The notes beneath the pieces were generated by a model, which saw nothing but the letters and a program-made list of their open reading frames with translations, had not been told where the DNA came from and did no database searches. Below are positions 34,986 through 44,569 of a stretch of 64,000 nucleotides of DNA, piece after piece; the stretch's first letter is position 1, and the number at the start of each line of letters is the position of its first letter. The translations under genes were made by a program, and so were the position numbers. The stretch is from NCBI RefSeq assembly GCF_014648315.1, contig NZ_BMQW01000005.1, forward strand, positions 124,001 through 188,000. The letters run 5' to 3'. The DNA is from Shewanella ulleungensis. GTDB taxonomy: Bacteria; Pseudomonadota; Gammaproteobacteria; Enterobacterales; Shewanellaceae.

Positions 34986-36230
34986 TCACTGGGCCAGTAA
35001 GGGCGCAAGTTCAGTCAATTGGCCGTCAATCGGTTCGCTAATGGTTAAGCCTAAAATATGCGCAATGAGTGGGTATAGATGAATATTTTCGGCAAACTGT
35101 ATTTGCTGCTGATTAAATGCTGGCCCTTTTGCATATAACACAGTATTCATGTCACTGATAACATCGGCGTCGTATCCATGTTTACCTGTCACTCCTACTC
35201 GCGCATCGGTACTGGTAATGTAATGTTGGTTGCTGATGAGTACTGCATCGCCAATCGATAAATTGTCGCTAAAGTGTAAGTTGGCAGGCACAACGTCACG
35301 GCGATAAAATCGCAAGCCTGGCACTTTATTAACTAACAAGGCTAATGCGTCTAAATCTTGTTGTTTATTATCGCCAATTGCAGTGATTAACGAAAAAGCA
35401 GCGTCGTTATTAAAGCTAAATTTGTCTTTTAATGCTGGAGCTTCATCAAACAGTTTGTCGGTATACATTCGTGGAAATTGTTCAACATTCGTCATGCCAT
35501 GATCGGCAGTAATAATTACGTTTACCTGATAGGGCAATGCATTAATACCATCCAAAAGCTGACCTATTGCATGGTCTACTTGGGTGACTGCTTGGTGGGT
35601 GCTATCCGAAGCTGGGCCATAAAGATGCCCTGCCGTATCAACATCGGAGAAGTATAATGTCACAAATTGGGGGCGCTGAGCTTGCGGTAAATTAAGCCAT
35701 TGCAACACTTGTTCAACCCGCTGATTATTTGGGGCATCGTCATTATAGGGTAACCAATAATCTGGGCGCTGACCGGCAATTTCCGCTTCTGATCCTGGCC
35801 AAAAATACGTCGCACTTTTCATACCTTGTTGGCCCGCCAATGACCATAACGGTACGCCTTGATAAAAACGTCCGTCGGTAACCGATTGCTTTATATTCAT
35901 TGCATAGGTTTGCTGCAATTGTTGATGATAAAAACGATTGGCAACAATACCGTGATTCGCAGGATAAAGCCCTGTCACCAGGGTAATATGATTGGGAAAA
36001 GTGACACTAGGAAATGAGGGTTTAAAATACGTTACTTGAGCTGCATTTTGTGCAAATTGAGTAAGATATTTAGGTTTATGTAATTGGTTATAATCATGCC
36101 GATAACCATCAATAGACACCAGTAGCACATAGGGTTTGTCGGCTTGCGTCATGTTAATTGTTGGAGATGTACACCCAAAATTTAACCATAGACCGCTAAA
36201 TAGCAACCCGATAACTCGCTTTACCTTCAT
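34986..36230 (-). CDS. Alkaline-phosphatase-superfamily phosphodiesterase (ENPP-like) lipoprotein
   Basis: This 414-residue protein has a lipobox (LNFGC, Cys at residue 20). The nucleotide pyrophosphatase/phosphodiesterase motifs follow: SIDGYRHDY (metal Asp), SVTFPNH (Thr nucleophile), SDVDTAGHLYGP, TADHGMTN and GKHGYD. It resembles eukaryotic ENPPs and bacterial NPPs that cleave nucleotide or lysophospholipid diesters. It is expected in the envelope, where it may scavenge phosphate or nucleosides. It is transcribed alone, 142 bp before the isomerase gene. Confidence 0.88.
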   Translation of the reverse strand: MKVKRVIGLLFSGLWLNFGCTSPTINMTQADKPYVLLVSIDGYRHDYNQLHKPKYLTQFAQNAAQVTYFKPSFPSVTFPNHITLVTGLYPANHGIVANRFYHQQLQQTYAMNIKQSVTDGRFYQGVPLWSLAGQQGMKSATYFWPGSEAEIAGQRPDYWLPYNDDAPNNQRVEQVLQWLNLPQAQRPQFVTLYFSDVDTAGHLYGPASDSTHQAVTQVDHAIGQLLDGINALPYQVNVIITADHGMTNVEQFPRMYTDKLFDEAPALKDKFSFNNDAAFSLITAIGDNKQQDLDALALLVNKVPGLRFYRRDVVPANLHFSDNLSIGDAVLISNQHYITSTDARVGVTGKHGYDADVISDMNTVLYAKGPAFNQQQIQFAENIHLYPLIAHILGLTISEPIDGQLTELAPLLAQ

Positions 36231-36316
36231 AACAATATCTCAATGATTTTAGTGATTATAATAACAATAAAATATGACAGCTTTATTGATATTGATAAGC
36301 TCTTGATACAACAACT

Positions 36317-37189
36317 TTACCCTATAGTATTTCTAAATTTGAGGTAAGCGGCAGTTACCGCACTGGCATCTTCTACTTGAGGATAATGACCTAATGTTGG
36401 TAAGGAGGTAACATTGGCATTGGGGATCAATTGACAATAGCGATCGATCATATGTTGACCCGAAATCGGATCTAGCGCTCCTGCAATCAGCTTTACTGGT
36501 ACGGGACTGTTCACCAGCGCCCCAACCCAACGTTGACGATGTTGTTTACGTTGAGTCATATAGGTGATGATTTTGTGCATCACTGCAATACCATTATTAT
36601 GGGTTAACAATTGCCAAAGCGTATCGACTACCTCTGGCGTTGGCGAGGTTGATGGACCAAATATATGCTTTAAGTTGGCAGCAAATTTTGGCTTGCTGAT
36701 CCTTTTCGCCACAAAGGCCCCTAGCGGTGATAATAATAACTTTTGAATCAATACCGGTTTGTGGGTTTCAGGAAATAAGCCGCCATTTAATAAACACACG
36801 CTGTTAATGTGTATTTTTCGGTCACCATCAACTTGTCTTGCCAATAACTCTTGCGCGACTGTATCACCGTAGTCATGGGCTAAAATATGATATTCACTCA
36901 CGCCTAATTTGGTTAATAATGCCTGAAAAATATCGGCTTGTTGACTAATTAAATACTCGGAATTTGTCGGTTTATCAGACAAACCAAAGCCAAGCATATC
37001 TAAAGTGATAACATAATAATGTTCAGCGAGTTGTGGCCACATGCCTTCCCAATCCCAGCTTGCGCTAGGAAAACCATGAATAAGCAATAATGCAGGAGCT
37101 GAAGACTTGCCCCCTGTACGCGTGAAAATTTGTTGATTATTAATCGGCTCAAACTGTCCATGTTGCTGCCATTCACCCAAGGTTATCAT
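36317..37189 (-). CDS. Alpha/beta hydrolase with Asp nucleophile (MEST/epoxide-hydrolase-like)
   Basis: This 290-residue cytoplasmic alpha/beta-hydrolase has an oxyanion motif LIHGFPSASWDW and nucleophile elbow AHDYGD. Asp occupies the nucleophile position, as in haloalkane dehalogenases, epoxide hydrolases and MEST proteins. The acid is probably Asp in GALDPIS and the base His in LGHYPQVED. The Asp nucleophile argues against an esterase. The substrate is unknown. It lies 86 bp upstream of the ENPP gene, in the same direction. Confidence 0.85.
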   Translation of the reverse strand: MITLGEWQQHGQFEPINNQQIFTRTGGKSSAPALLLIHGFPSASWDWEGMWPQLAEHYYVITLDMLGFGLSDKPTNSEYLISQQADIFQALLTKLGVSEYHILAHDYGDTVAQELLARQVDGDRKIHINSVCLLNGGLFPETHKPVLIQKLLLSPLGAFVAKRISKPKFAANLKHIFGPSTSPTPEVVDTLWQLLTHNNGIAVMHKIITYMTQRKQHRQRWVGALVNSPVPVKLIAGALDPISGQHMIDRYCQLIPNANVTSLPTLGHYPQVEDASAVTAAYLKFRNTIG

Positions 37190-37796
37190 GGTGACATCAT
37201 CCTTTAACTTATCGCTATTCTTGTTACCTCATACTGGCGGGGTTTACTCATCAGCACAACATTCATTTTGTAAAAAACTAATCACCTACTGCAAGCTACC
37301 GTAGTCGGCAATACAAAAAATCATTCGTTTTTACGTTGCAGGGGTATTAAGCATGCCGAGGCTAAACGAGACATATGGTGCGGCAGTGTTTAACTAGAGA
37401 AATGGCACTTATCGGCAGAGCGGGCCAGAATTTAACTGAGGGCGATATTACTCAAATCGGTTGTAAACATACCCTAGTTATCACTTTTCTTGTGATGATG
37501 TTATCAATGGTAATGCTCGCAAGTGACTTACAGCTATATTTTTAGGGATAGCGATATTGCACTTTTATGGTATATCTGGGCTATGTGGATATCATTAATT
37601 GTCTAGATTACCCAATGCAGACTAACGGTATTATTTCGGTCTATTCATTCTTAATACTGGCTATTTAGAGCTTATTATCCCTCGCACATCTATATACATA
37701 AATGTTCTTGCTCAATTCAATTAGAGCAGTGCACTATAAGTCCTTGATGAATTTAAAGACAAGCTCAGTCAAACACGTGATGCAACAGAGGCAATA
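37190..37796. other. 607-bp intergenic region with possible gene fossil
   Basis: No complete gene is supported. A 47-codon frame at 37402-37545 reads MALIGRAGQNLTEG..TLVITFLVMMLSMVMLAS. After its stop, further protein-like but broken frames follow to about 37680. This may be a decayed small membrane protein; the family is not recognised. Confidence 0.35.
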
Positions 37797-38543
37797 ATGT
37801 TAACCGACCCAATATTTTGGCTTGTTGCCATACCGGCCGTACTCATTACTGGAGTATCTAAATCAGGCTTTGCTGGCGGCGCAGGCGGATTAACCGTCCC
37901 ATTATTAGCACTCGCGATTAGCCCTGCTGCAGCTGCGGCAGTGATGTTACCCCTGCTAGTGTACATGGACTTTTTAAGTGTCCGCTCTTGGTGGAATAAA
38001 CAAAGTAATCATCAATTATTGATTCTATTACCCGCTGCCATTATCGGTATTGTGGTGGCTTATTTATTATTTGATCAACTTAATGAGCAGTATCTTCGCG
38101 GTATTTTAGGGGTTATTTCGTTAGTTTTTGGCGTTTATGGGTTAACGCTTGGTGAATGGTCGCAGCGTAAACCGTCAGCTTTAGTTGGTCGAATATGCGG
38201 AACACTTGCGGGGTTTACCAGCTTTGTCGCCCATGCCGGTGGGCCACCATTAAACGCCTACTTGATACCACTTAGATTAGAGAAAACACAATATCTTGGT
38301 ACTGCCGTAATGTTTTTTGCGGTTGTAAATGCGGTGAAATTAATTCCCTATACCATGCTGGGACAAATTAATCTGAACAATTTACTTATTTCCGCCATGC
38401 TTGCCCCCATAGCTTGGATTGGGGTAAAACTAGGACTACGCATTCAAGATAAATTTAATGAGAAACAATTTAAGCAGATCATTCTGAGTTTGATGATCGT
38501 AGTAGGTTTACGTTTATTGTGGACCGCATTGACGCCGTCGTAG
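37797..38543 (+). CDS. TSUP/TauE-SafE family membrane transporter
   Basis: This 248-residue protein has about eight membrane helices. It carries the family repeats GVSKSGFAGGAGGLTVPLLAL in the first half and GTLAGFTSFVAHAGGPPLNAYL in the second. TSUP proteins export or import sulfur-containing or other organic anions such as sulfite, sulfoacetate and thiosulfate; the ligand here is unknown. A flavin reductase-like gene starts 14 bp after the stop and is surely in the same transcript. Confidence 0.9.
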   Translation: MLTDPIFWLVAIPAVLITGVSKSGFAGGAGGLTVPLLALAISPAAAAAVMLPLLVYMDFLSVRSWWNKQSNHQLLILLPAAIIGIVVAYLLFDQLNEQYLRGILGVISLVFGVYGLTLGEWSQRKPSALVGRICGTLAGFTSFVAHAGGPPLNAYLIPLRLEKTQYLGTAVMFFAVVNAVKLIPYTMLGQINLNNLLISAMLAPIAWIGVKLGLRIQDKFNEKQFKQIILSLMIVVGLRLLWTALTPS

Positions 38544-38557
38544 TGAAAGGACATGTT

Positions 38558-39187
38558 ATGAGTACTGAAAATCGATTTTTTTATGAACCTAGTAAAGGTC
38601 ATGGTCTCCCGCATAACCCATTAAATGCGATTATAGGCCCTCGCCCCATTGGTTGGATTTCAACACGTAATTCACAGGGACTACGCAACTTAGCCCCTTA
38701 CAGCTTTTTTAACTGCTTCAATTACGACCCACCTATTATTGGTTTTGCTAGTACAGGTTGGAAAGACAGCGTGGCTAATATTGTAGAAACGGGCGAATTT
38801 GTGTGGAACTTAACCACCCGAAGCCTAGCTGCACAAATGAACCAAACTTCTGCGCCATTAGCTCACGGTATTGACGAGTTTGAATTTGCCGGACTCACGC
38901 CTATTGCAGGTAATATTGTCGCCGCTGATCGCGTTGCGCAAAGTCCAGTTAACTTTGAGTGTAAACTAACTCAATGCATTCAACTTACTGATGCAAAAGG
39001 CAATAAAATTGATACCTGGTTGGTTCTTGGTGAAGTGGTCGCTGTACACATTGAAAAACATTTACTCAGTACTGAAGGCATTTACCAAACAGCATTAGCA
39101 GAGCCAGTGTTACGCGCTGGCGGGCCATCGGCTTATTACGGTATTTCAGACGAACATCGTTTCGACTTGCATCGCCCTAGCCTTTAA
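38558..39187 (+). CDS. Flavin reductase-like (FMN-binding split-barrel) protein
   Basis: This 209-residue protein has the flavin reductase-like split barrel. It contains IIGPRPIGWIST, LRNLAPYSFFNCFNYDPPIIGFAS, FVWNLTTRSLAAQMN and the late LGEVVAVHIE. Members of this subgroup bind FMN and serve as reductases or have unknown roles. AAAGGA lies 6 bp before ATG 38558. Its coupling with a TSUP transporter suggests that the transported anion and a flavin-dependent step are linked, for example organosulfonate metabolism, but no monooxygenase is nearby. Confidence 0.85.
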   Translation: MSTENRFFYEPSKGHGLPHNPLNAIIGPRPIGWISTRNSQGLRNLAPYSFFNCFNYDPPIIGFASTGWKDSVANIVETGEFVWNLTTRSLAAQMNQTSAPLAHGIDEFEFAGLTPIAGNIVAADRVAQSPVNFECKLTQCIQLTDAKGNKIDTWLVLGEVVAVHIEKHLLSTEGIYQTALAEPVLRAGGPSAYYGISDEHRFDLHRPSL

Positions 39188-39203
39188 TTCCATTATAATG
39201 AAA

Positions 39204-39234
39204 CAATTAAGGCTACCATTGGTAGCCTTAATTG
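39204..39234. terminator. Bidirectional terminator
   Basis: CAATTAAGGCTACCA and TGGTAGCCTTAATTG form a palindrome with a 1-nt centre between the convergent flavin reductase and outer-membrane protein genes. The flanking T-runs are short, so strength is uncertain. Confidence 0.7.
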
Positions 39235-39256
39235 TTAGGATTTATTGAATTGATAA

Positions 39257-39835
39257 TTAGAATTGGTAATGTAAACCTAATGCAAGTTGCTCGATTTCAG
39301 CATCAATATCATCAACATAGCCATATTCATCGATATCAAGATCACCTTTGCTCATATCGTAACTTAAACGAATGTTGAGGTTTTCGGTCAAAGCCGCATT
39401 TAGGCCAATGCCGTAAGTAAAGCCAATACCCGAAGCGGTAAAGTCATCATAATAACCATCAACAACAACCGCCATTGATGCGACACCCACTTTAGCAAAA
39501 ACCGAAAATGTCTCATTAAAACGTGCAGTAAATGTAGGAGTAAAGGTCAGTGCGCCAGCGACAACATCTTCATAGTCATCACCTACATCGGCGGCAAAAA
39601 AGTTACTTTCCAAGCCAAACCAATCGTTAAATTGATAGCCACCGTATATCCCAAAACCCGTAGCATCGACAGAGCCACTGGTATCATCAGAACCAAGCTC
39701 TGTTTTATTTACCGCGCCACCGATATAAAAACCGCGGTTATCTGATGTTGATGAGAGTGTATCGGTGTTGGCAAACGCTGGAGAGACTAAAACAGCACAC
39801 AAGGCTGTGGCTAAAAGAGAGATTTTGTACATCAT
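39257..39835 (-). CDS. Outer-membrane beta-barrel protein (OmpX/OmpW-sized)
   Basis: The 192-residue precursor has a signal peptide (cleavage after AFA, about residue 22). An eight-strand barrel follows: FYIGGAVNKTEL, GFGIYGGYQFNDWFGLESNFF, TFTARFNETFSVFAKVGVA, FTYGIGLNAALTENLNIRLSYD and terminal LALGLHYQF with C-terminal Phe. The extracellular loops are rich in Asp and Gly, so calcium binding or acidic surface loops are possible. The start may be at 39835 or 39832. The function is unknown. Confidence 0.85.
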   Translation of the reverse strand: MMYKISLLATALCAVLVSPAFANTDTLSSTSDNRGFYIGGAVNKTELGSDDTSGSVDATGFGIYGGYQFNDWFGLESNFFAADVGDDYEDVVAGALTFTPTFTARFNETFSVFAKVGVASMAVVVDGYYDDFTASGIGFTYGIGLNAALTENLNIRLSYDMSKGDLDIDEYGYVDDIDAEIEQLALGLHYQF

Positions 39836-39992
39836 TGTTCTTTAATGATAGTGAAAAAACTGGCGAATACTATCACAAAAAAATTTAACGTAAACAGTTA
39901 ATATCAGTACGTTTTACTAATAATCCCCGGTCATATACCGCGGACTTATATAAATATTGTATAGCCTATTTATGTGTCGTGATTAAGGTACT

Positions 39993-40040
39993 AAAAAGCC
40001 CAAGTGATAATCTGAATTAGATTAGCACTTGGGCTTTTTT
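39993..40040. terminator. Bidirectional terminator
   Basis: AAAAAGCCCAAGTG and CACTTGGGCTTTTTT form a stem with a further small inner stem (TCT/AGA). It shares the GCCCAAGTG core with the terminator at 11889. Confidence 0.85.
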
Positions 40041-40107
40041 AGCTGGGATGACTGATTCTTTAATGGCTTCATTTCACCAAAAAGATCGCTAACCCTTTAA
40101 CGTTAAA

Positions 40108-41643
40108 TTAAAGATCAACGCCTAATGCTTTCACCGTTTCGATATTGATGTATTTATCGGTTGGTAAGTTATTATCATTCTGGAACGCATTGACTGCTTT
40201 TATGGTATCAACACCAACTACACCATCAATTTTCCCAGGATTGTAGCCTTTCGATGCTAATGCCTGTTGAAGGTCTGAAATGGTTGAGCGAGTCATGTTG
40301 GTTTCACATAAAATTGGACGCCATTCCATAAAGCCATCTTTATCAATACGGCTCAGTGATACGGTTTCAAACTCTGCAGGAATTTCGGTACGAAGCTCTT
40401 TAGTTTCAGAAACAAGCTTAGTCACATTCATAGTTTCATATTTTGCTTCAATATCTACACGCTGAGTGCTTGCAGGACTAACCACAACACGACGACTAAC
40501 AGTTTCATACTCAGCTGGCGTTGCTGTTAAACAAATCTTATTACCTGTACGAGTCGCTTTAGGGTGTTCGTCGTTATGCACTTCATGCCATACAAACTCT
40601 ACATCAGCTACTTTTTGCGTTACTTGTACATCTTTGTATTTAGCTGGTACTTGAGTGCGAACCTCTTTTGCTTCGCTTACTAACTCTTTTACACGTACTG
40701 TTTTATATTCTGCAGGAATATCAACCGTACGCGCTGCGGCTGGCGACACTAATACACGCTTAGTGAGCGTTTTATAGGTTGCTGGCACTTCAACTAAACA
40801 CATGATTTCGCCAGTGGCTTCATCAATTTTCTGAATAGGGCCTACGCCTTTTTTCCAAATAGTATGAGCAGGTACATCGACCACTTCTTCTGTCACTGTT
40901 TCATATTGTGCTGCCACTTGCTCCATACGGGTACTGGCTTCTTTAACTAAAATACGCTTTTCTACCCAACGGAATTCTGCAGGAATAGTTTCAACGACTT
41001 CATAGGCTTCTGCCACAAGCACTGACTCACCTTTTTGCTCATAGCGAGCAGGCATATAATGCTCATGGAAACACATGCCAGCAGTAGCATTATTTAAGTT
41101 AATACCATGATCGGTTGCTGCTTTAAGTAATTCGGCACTGGCTGGTGCACTACCTTTACGAAGATCCACTAACCATTGCTCGCCTGCTGCACGAACTAAC
41201 TTCTGTTCGGTGACTACATCGTAAGTTGCAGGTACTGCAATCATGTTGAAACTAGCGGGTTGAACTTCAATGGTTTCGGTCACTTGTTGATATTGCGCTG
41301 GCACAATATCAACTTTTTCACTGGCTTCTTTTACCATCACAGTTTCGGTGTAGTTTTCGTATGTTGGCTCAACCCAAACACGCGCATAACATTCACCAGG
41401 TTTTGCATTAGGTGGCAATAATTCGCCTTCTGGGCCCGTTTTAACGGCTAACGCATCTTGCGCTTGCGCTTCGCGCTTAGCGACCGCTTTTTCTCTTTCT
41501 AGCAAGGCATTATTACGTTGCGCTAACTCTTCAGCATTGTATACAGATACATTGGCTGGTTGTGACAAGTTACTACATGCACTCAATAAAATAGCAGCAG
41601 AAAGTGTGCTCAGTTTGAAAATGGTTGTCCTTGCAGTGGCCAT
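40108..41643 (-). CDS. Repetitive lipoprotein with C-terminal peptidoglycan-binding domain
   Basis: The 511-residue protein has the lipobox LLSAC (Cys at residue 23) and a coiled region rich in Glu/Ala (AEELAQRNNALLEREKAVAKREAQAQD). Several imperfect repeats of about 40-60 residues follow, each built on PAxYxxVxxxxLV..A and RVDIxAxY units. The last 60 residues are a PG_binding_1 domain (LQQALASKGYNPGKIDGVVG..TIKAVNAFQ). It probably links the outer membrane to the cell wall. A hairpin lies in its leader at 41681-41711. Confidence 0.85.
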   Translation of the reverse strand: MATARTTIFKLSTLSAAILLSACSNLSQPANVSVYNAEELAQRNNALLEREKAVAKREAQAQDALAVKTGPEGELLPPNAKPGECYARVWVEPTYENYTETVMVKEASEKVDIVPAQYQQVTETIEVQPASFNMIAVPATYDVVTEQKLVRAAGEQWLVDLRKGSAPASAELLKAATDHGINLNNATAGMCFHEHYMPARYEQKGESVLVAEAYEVVETIPAEFRWVEKRILVKEASTRMEQVAAQYETVTEEVVDVPAHTIWKKGVGPIQKIDEATGEIMCLVEVPATYKTLTKRVLVSPAAARTVDIPAEYKTVRVKELVSEAKEVRTQVPAKYKDVQVTQKVADVEFVWHEVHNDEHPKATRTGNKICLTATPAEYETVSRRVVVSPASTQRVDIEAKYETMNVTKLVSETKELRTEIPAEFETVSLSRIDKDGFMEWRPILCETNMTRSTISDLQQALASKGYNPGKIDGVVGVDTIKAVNAFQNDNNLPTDKYINIETVKALGVDL

Positions 41644-41680
41644 GATTACTCCTGGTTCAGTTAGGCGAACTAGCTAATAC

Positions 41681-41711
41681 AATGTAACAAAATGTAAACC
41701 TTTGTTACATT
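41681..41711 (-). promoter_or_regulatory. Hairpin/operator in the leader of the peptidoglycan-binding lipoprotein gene
   Basis: AATGTAACAAA and TTTGTTACATT are perfect 11-bp inverted repeats around 9 bp, 38 bp upstream of the start codon. The spacer repeats ATGTAA once more. It could be an operator or an mRNA hairpin; no T-run follows, so it is not a terminator. Confidence 0.6.
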
Positions 41712-42149
41712 TTGCGCACAGGATACCGTCAAATTACTGACTATTCAACAGCTGAACATAAAATAGCAAGGCTAATATAAACAATAACTTGCAATAAACC
41801 CCCTTTAACTTCGTCATTTAATCGTCACTTTAAGTGAAACAATTGTTTCTAAAATAAAACAAAAGAATGTTAATAAAGTGTTTTAAAACAACTGCTAGGT
41901 TGCTTATTAAAACATCAGTACTCTTACCTATATCCCCCACTATCAGTCACTATTTCTACGCATAAAAAATACATTAGAAAAATATTATTAATTTTTATAT
42001 TCATTCAATTGATTATCATTAAGTGAGCATAAACACCAAGGGATAAATTAAAGGCATTGCAGATAAAGTGAACATTGGGGAATAGTTAGGCCTATATTTG
42101 AAGTTTGTTACAATAGGTCTTAGTCAATAATTCAGAGACAAGCTTAACG
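41712..42149. other. Intergenic region between divergent genes
   Basis: An AT-rich region of about 440 bp with no gene. A sequence TTGATTATCATTAAG near 42012 loosely resembles a Fur box, but the match is too partial to annotate as one. Confidence 0.4.
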
Positions 42150-43151
42150 ATGCCAAATAAACCAATATCCCAAAATGTTTTACAACGCATTAGTCGAGCT
42201 ATTGGTGTAACTCACATCAGCCATGTGGAACTCATACAGCCACTCTGGGGGAATTATGGGCAGTTATTCAGAGCGTATGTTGATGAAAAACCCTATCCGT
42301 CTGTCATTGTAAAATACATCCGCTTGCCCCAACCGAGTTCACACCCGCGAGGTTGGAATACACCGCTGTCGCACCAACGAAAATTACAATCGTATCAAGT
42401 GGAAGTAAATTGGTATCAATACTATGCTAATGCGCATTTACATCAGCCATTGAGCCCTTTGCCTCATTGCATACATGTAGAGCAGCGCACTGATGAAATC
42501 TTACTCGTATTACAAGACTTAAACACGATTGGATTTACTCAGGTTAACCCCCATCCAACTCCCGCAGTTGTGCGTGCCTGCTTAACCTGGCTAGGTTATT
42601 TTCATGCGCAATATATGTCAGCCAAACCCAACGGACTTTGGCCAACAGGCACTTACTGGCATTTAGACACTCGCCCAGATGAATATGCTGCGTTACCTGA
42701 TAGCGCATTAAAGTCAGCGGCTGTCATGATTGACCACGTATTAAGCCAATGCCCATTCCAAACACTGGTCCATGGTGATGCAAAGTTAGCTAACTTTTGT
42801 TTCAATGAAAACAACCAAGCCGCAGCAGTCGACTTTCAATATATTGGCCAGGGCTGCGGTATGAAGGACGTCATCATGTTGTTGAGCAGTGTCTTGGACT
42901 ACCATGAACCAGAAAGCATTATTAATGGTTATCTGGAACATTACTTTACCGAACTGGCTAACGGACTCAGCAAGTTTCATCCGCACATCAATCCGCAAGA
43001 TGTCCAGCACGCTTGGCGACCATTGTACTCTGTTGCATGGGCTGACTTTCAGCGGTTTGTGAAAGGCTGGAGTGTTGAACACGTTAAAATAAATGCTTAT
43101 ACCGAATCACTAACAGCATTAGCCATAAAACAGCTCACAACATTCACTTAG
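42150..43151 (+). CDS. APH/choline-kinase-like phosphotransferase
   Basis: This 333-residue kinase-like protein has the catalytic loop LVHGDAKLANFCF (Brenner motif HxDxxxxN in APH form, HGDAKLAN, about residues 208-215) and the metal motif AVDFQYIG. The nucleotide-binding Lys is probably in VIVKYI. It resembles the ecdysteroid-kinase-like/choline kinase group and should phosphorylate a small alcohol or amine of unknown identity. It is transcribed alone. No resistance role is implied. Confidence 0.85.
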   Translation: MPNKPISQNVLQRISRAIGVTHISHVELIQPLWGNYGQLFRAYVDEKPYPSVIVKYIRLPQPSSHPRGWNTPLSHQRKLQSYQVEVNWYQYYANAHLHQPLSPLPHCIHVEQRTDEILLVLQDLNTIGFTQVNPHPTPAVVRACLTWLGYFHAQYMSAKPNGLWPTGTYWHLDTRPDEYAALPDSALKSAAVMIDHVLSQCPFQTLVHGDAKLANFCFNENNQAAAVDFQYIGQGCGMKDVIMLLSSVLDYHEPESIINGYLEHYFTELANGLSKFHPHINPQDVQHAWRPLYSVAWADFQRFVKGWSVEHVKINAYTESLTALAIKQLTTFT

Positions 43152-43363
43152 ACCGAACCCTTACGCTTGGTATTGTCAATATAACCCAATATGTTTTGCT
43201 GATTTATTAACCATCTAAACCTCAATTCACACTTGCCATTGGCAAAGCTCAATATAGCCGTCTACAGTTGATTAACACCTTATTTTTAGCATCCACCGAA
43301 TTAATCCGCTCGCGCTTGTTAGGCTATATTTTGCCTATACCAACTCAAATAAGAAGACGGCAT

Positions 43364-44515
43364 ATGGAAAGTCCATTTACGTACATTTTGATTACCTTAT
43401 TTTTTTCGAGTATTTTGCTGTCGATTATCTTTTACATGACATGGCAAACGATGGGGAAACAAAAGTACGCTCTGATGTTTTCGTTATCTTTTTTAGCCTC
43501 AACCGTTCTTTGGGCCAACGCATTAATTAAAAGCCTGTTTTTGTCACCTAATTTGTATTGGATGATTGGTTGTAGCATGTCGATGTTGTCTGTTTTATTG
43601 GGGACCTGGGGGCATTGTTTACGAACTCACACGCAAATCCATCCTGCGGCCCTGTTAATGCTGGGAATTATAGGAATGGCATTAACCTACTATTTTACTT
43701 TTATCAGCCCACATTTAGGATTACGCATGTCAGTGTATTTATACATTGATGTCGTGTTCTTAATGATTACGAGCATCGTCATTATTAGGCACCGTAAACA
43801 ATCTCGCCCCGCAGAAATTGGCACTTCTATCATGCATTTTTTGTTTGCGGGATGTTTGTTTATTGCTGCGAGTATTGCATTATCTCAAGGCAACAAATTT
43901 GATGCCGAACTGATTAAATTGTATTCCATTATTAACTTTACCGCCTTACCTGCGGCCTATGTTGGCATGTCGGTGTTTGTTATTTATATGTTGGCATCTG
44001 ACTTAGCAGAAGAAATGAAACTGTTGGCCATGACGGACTCGCTGACAAACTGCTTAAATCGACGAGGTTTTTATGTGCATGCCAAACAACAAATACTTGA
44101 ACTGCAAAAACAAGCGCAACATGTTTGTTTGATTTATTGTGACATTGATAAATTTAAAGCCATTAACGATCGATATGGTCATGCCGGCGGCGATCAGGTG
44201 TTAGTGAGTATTAGTCAGATGATCAAACAACACATTAAAAAAGACGATTTGCTAGGCAGAATGGGGGGCGAGGAGTTTGTTATTTTAATTGGGCGCACTT
44301 GCTATGACGACGCTAAAAGTGTCGCAGAGCGATTAAGAAGCATAATAAATGACACACCGATTCAATATGGTGAGCTACACATTAGTATCACCGCCAGCTT
44401 TGGTGTCGTCGAACTCAGCTCACAAGACGTTAGCGTAGAGCAAGCAATCAATCTTGCCGATAAAGCACTATACCAAGCCAAAAGCAGTGGCCGAAACAAA
44501 GTGGTGTTTAGCTAA
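43364..44515 (+). CDS. Membrane-bound diguanylate cyclase (GGEEF)
   Basis: This 383-residue protein has about six or seven membrane helices in residues 5-215 and a C-terminal GGDEF domain with intact RMGGEEF. The inhibitory site is KKDD, not RxxD, so feedback inhibition by c-di-GMP is probably absent. The N-terminal helical region has no recognised sensor name but resembles 7TM-type sensors. The start at 43364 (MESPFTY) is preferred; the open frame extends 32 codons upstream with no ribosome binding site. Confidence 0.9.
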   Translation: MESPFTYILITLFFSSILLSIIFYMTWQTMGKQKYALMFSLSFLASTVLWANALIKSLFLSPNLYWMIGCSMSMLSVLLGTWGHCLRTHTQIHPAALLMLGIIGMALTYYFTFISPHLGLRMSVYLYIDVVFLMITSIVIIRHRKQSRPAEIGTSIMHFLFAGCLFIAASIALSQGNKFDAELIKLYSIINFTALPAAYVGMSVFVIYMLASDLAEEMKLLAMTDSLTNCLNRRGFYVHAKQQILELQKQAQHVCLIYCDIDKFKAINDRYGHAGGDQVLVSISQMIKQHIKKDDLLGRMGGEEFVILIGRTCYDDAKSVAERLRSIINDTPIQYGELHISITASFGVVELSSQDVSVEQAINLADKALYQAKSSGRNKVVFS

Positions 44516-44569
44516 CCTAAACACCGTAAAGCTTACAGATAAACGATCAATCAAGCTTAGCTTTTTATG

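Noticed and set aside
42008..42026. Fur box upstream of the phosphotransferase gene
   Set aside because: TTGATTATCATTAAG matches only part of the 19-bp consensus and neither neighbouring gene is iron-related.
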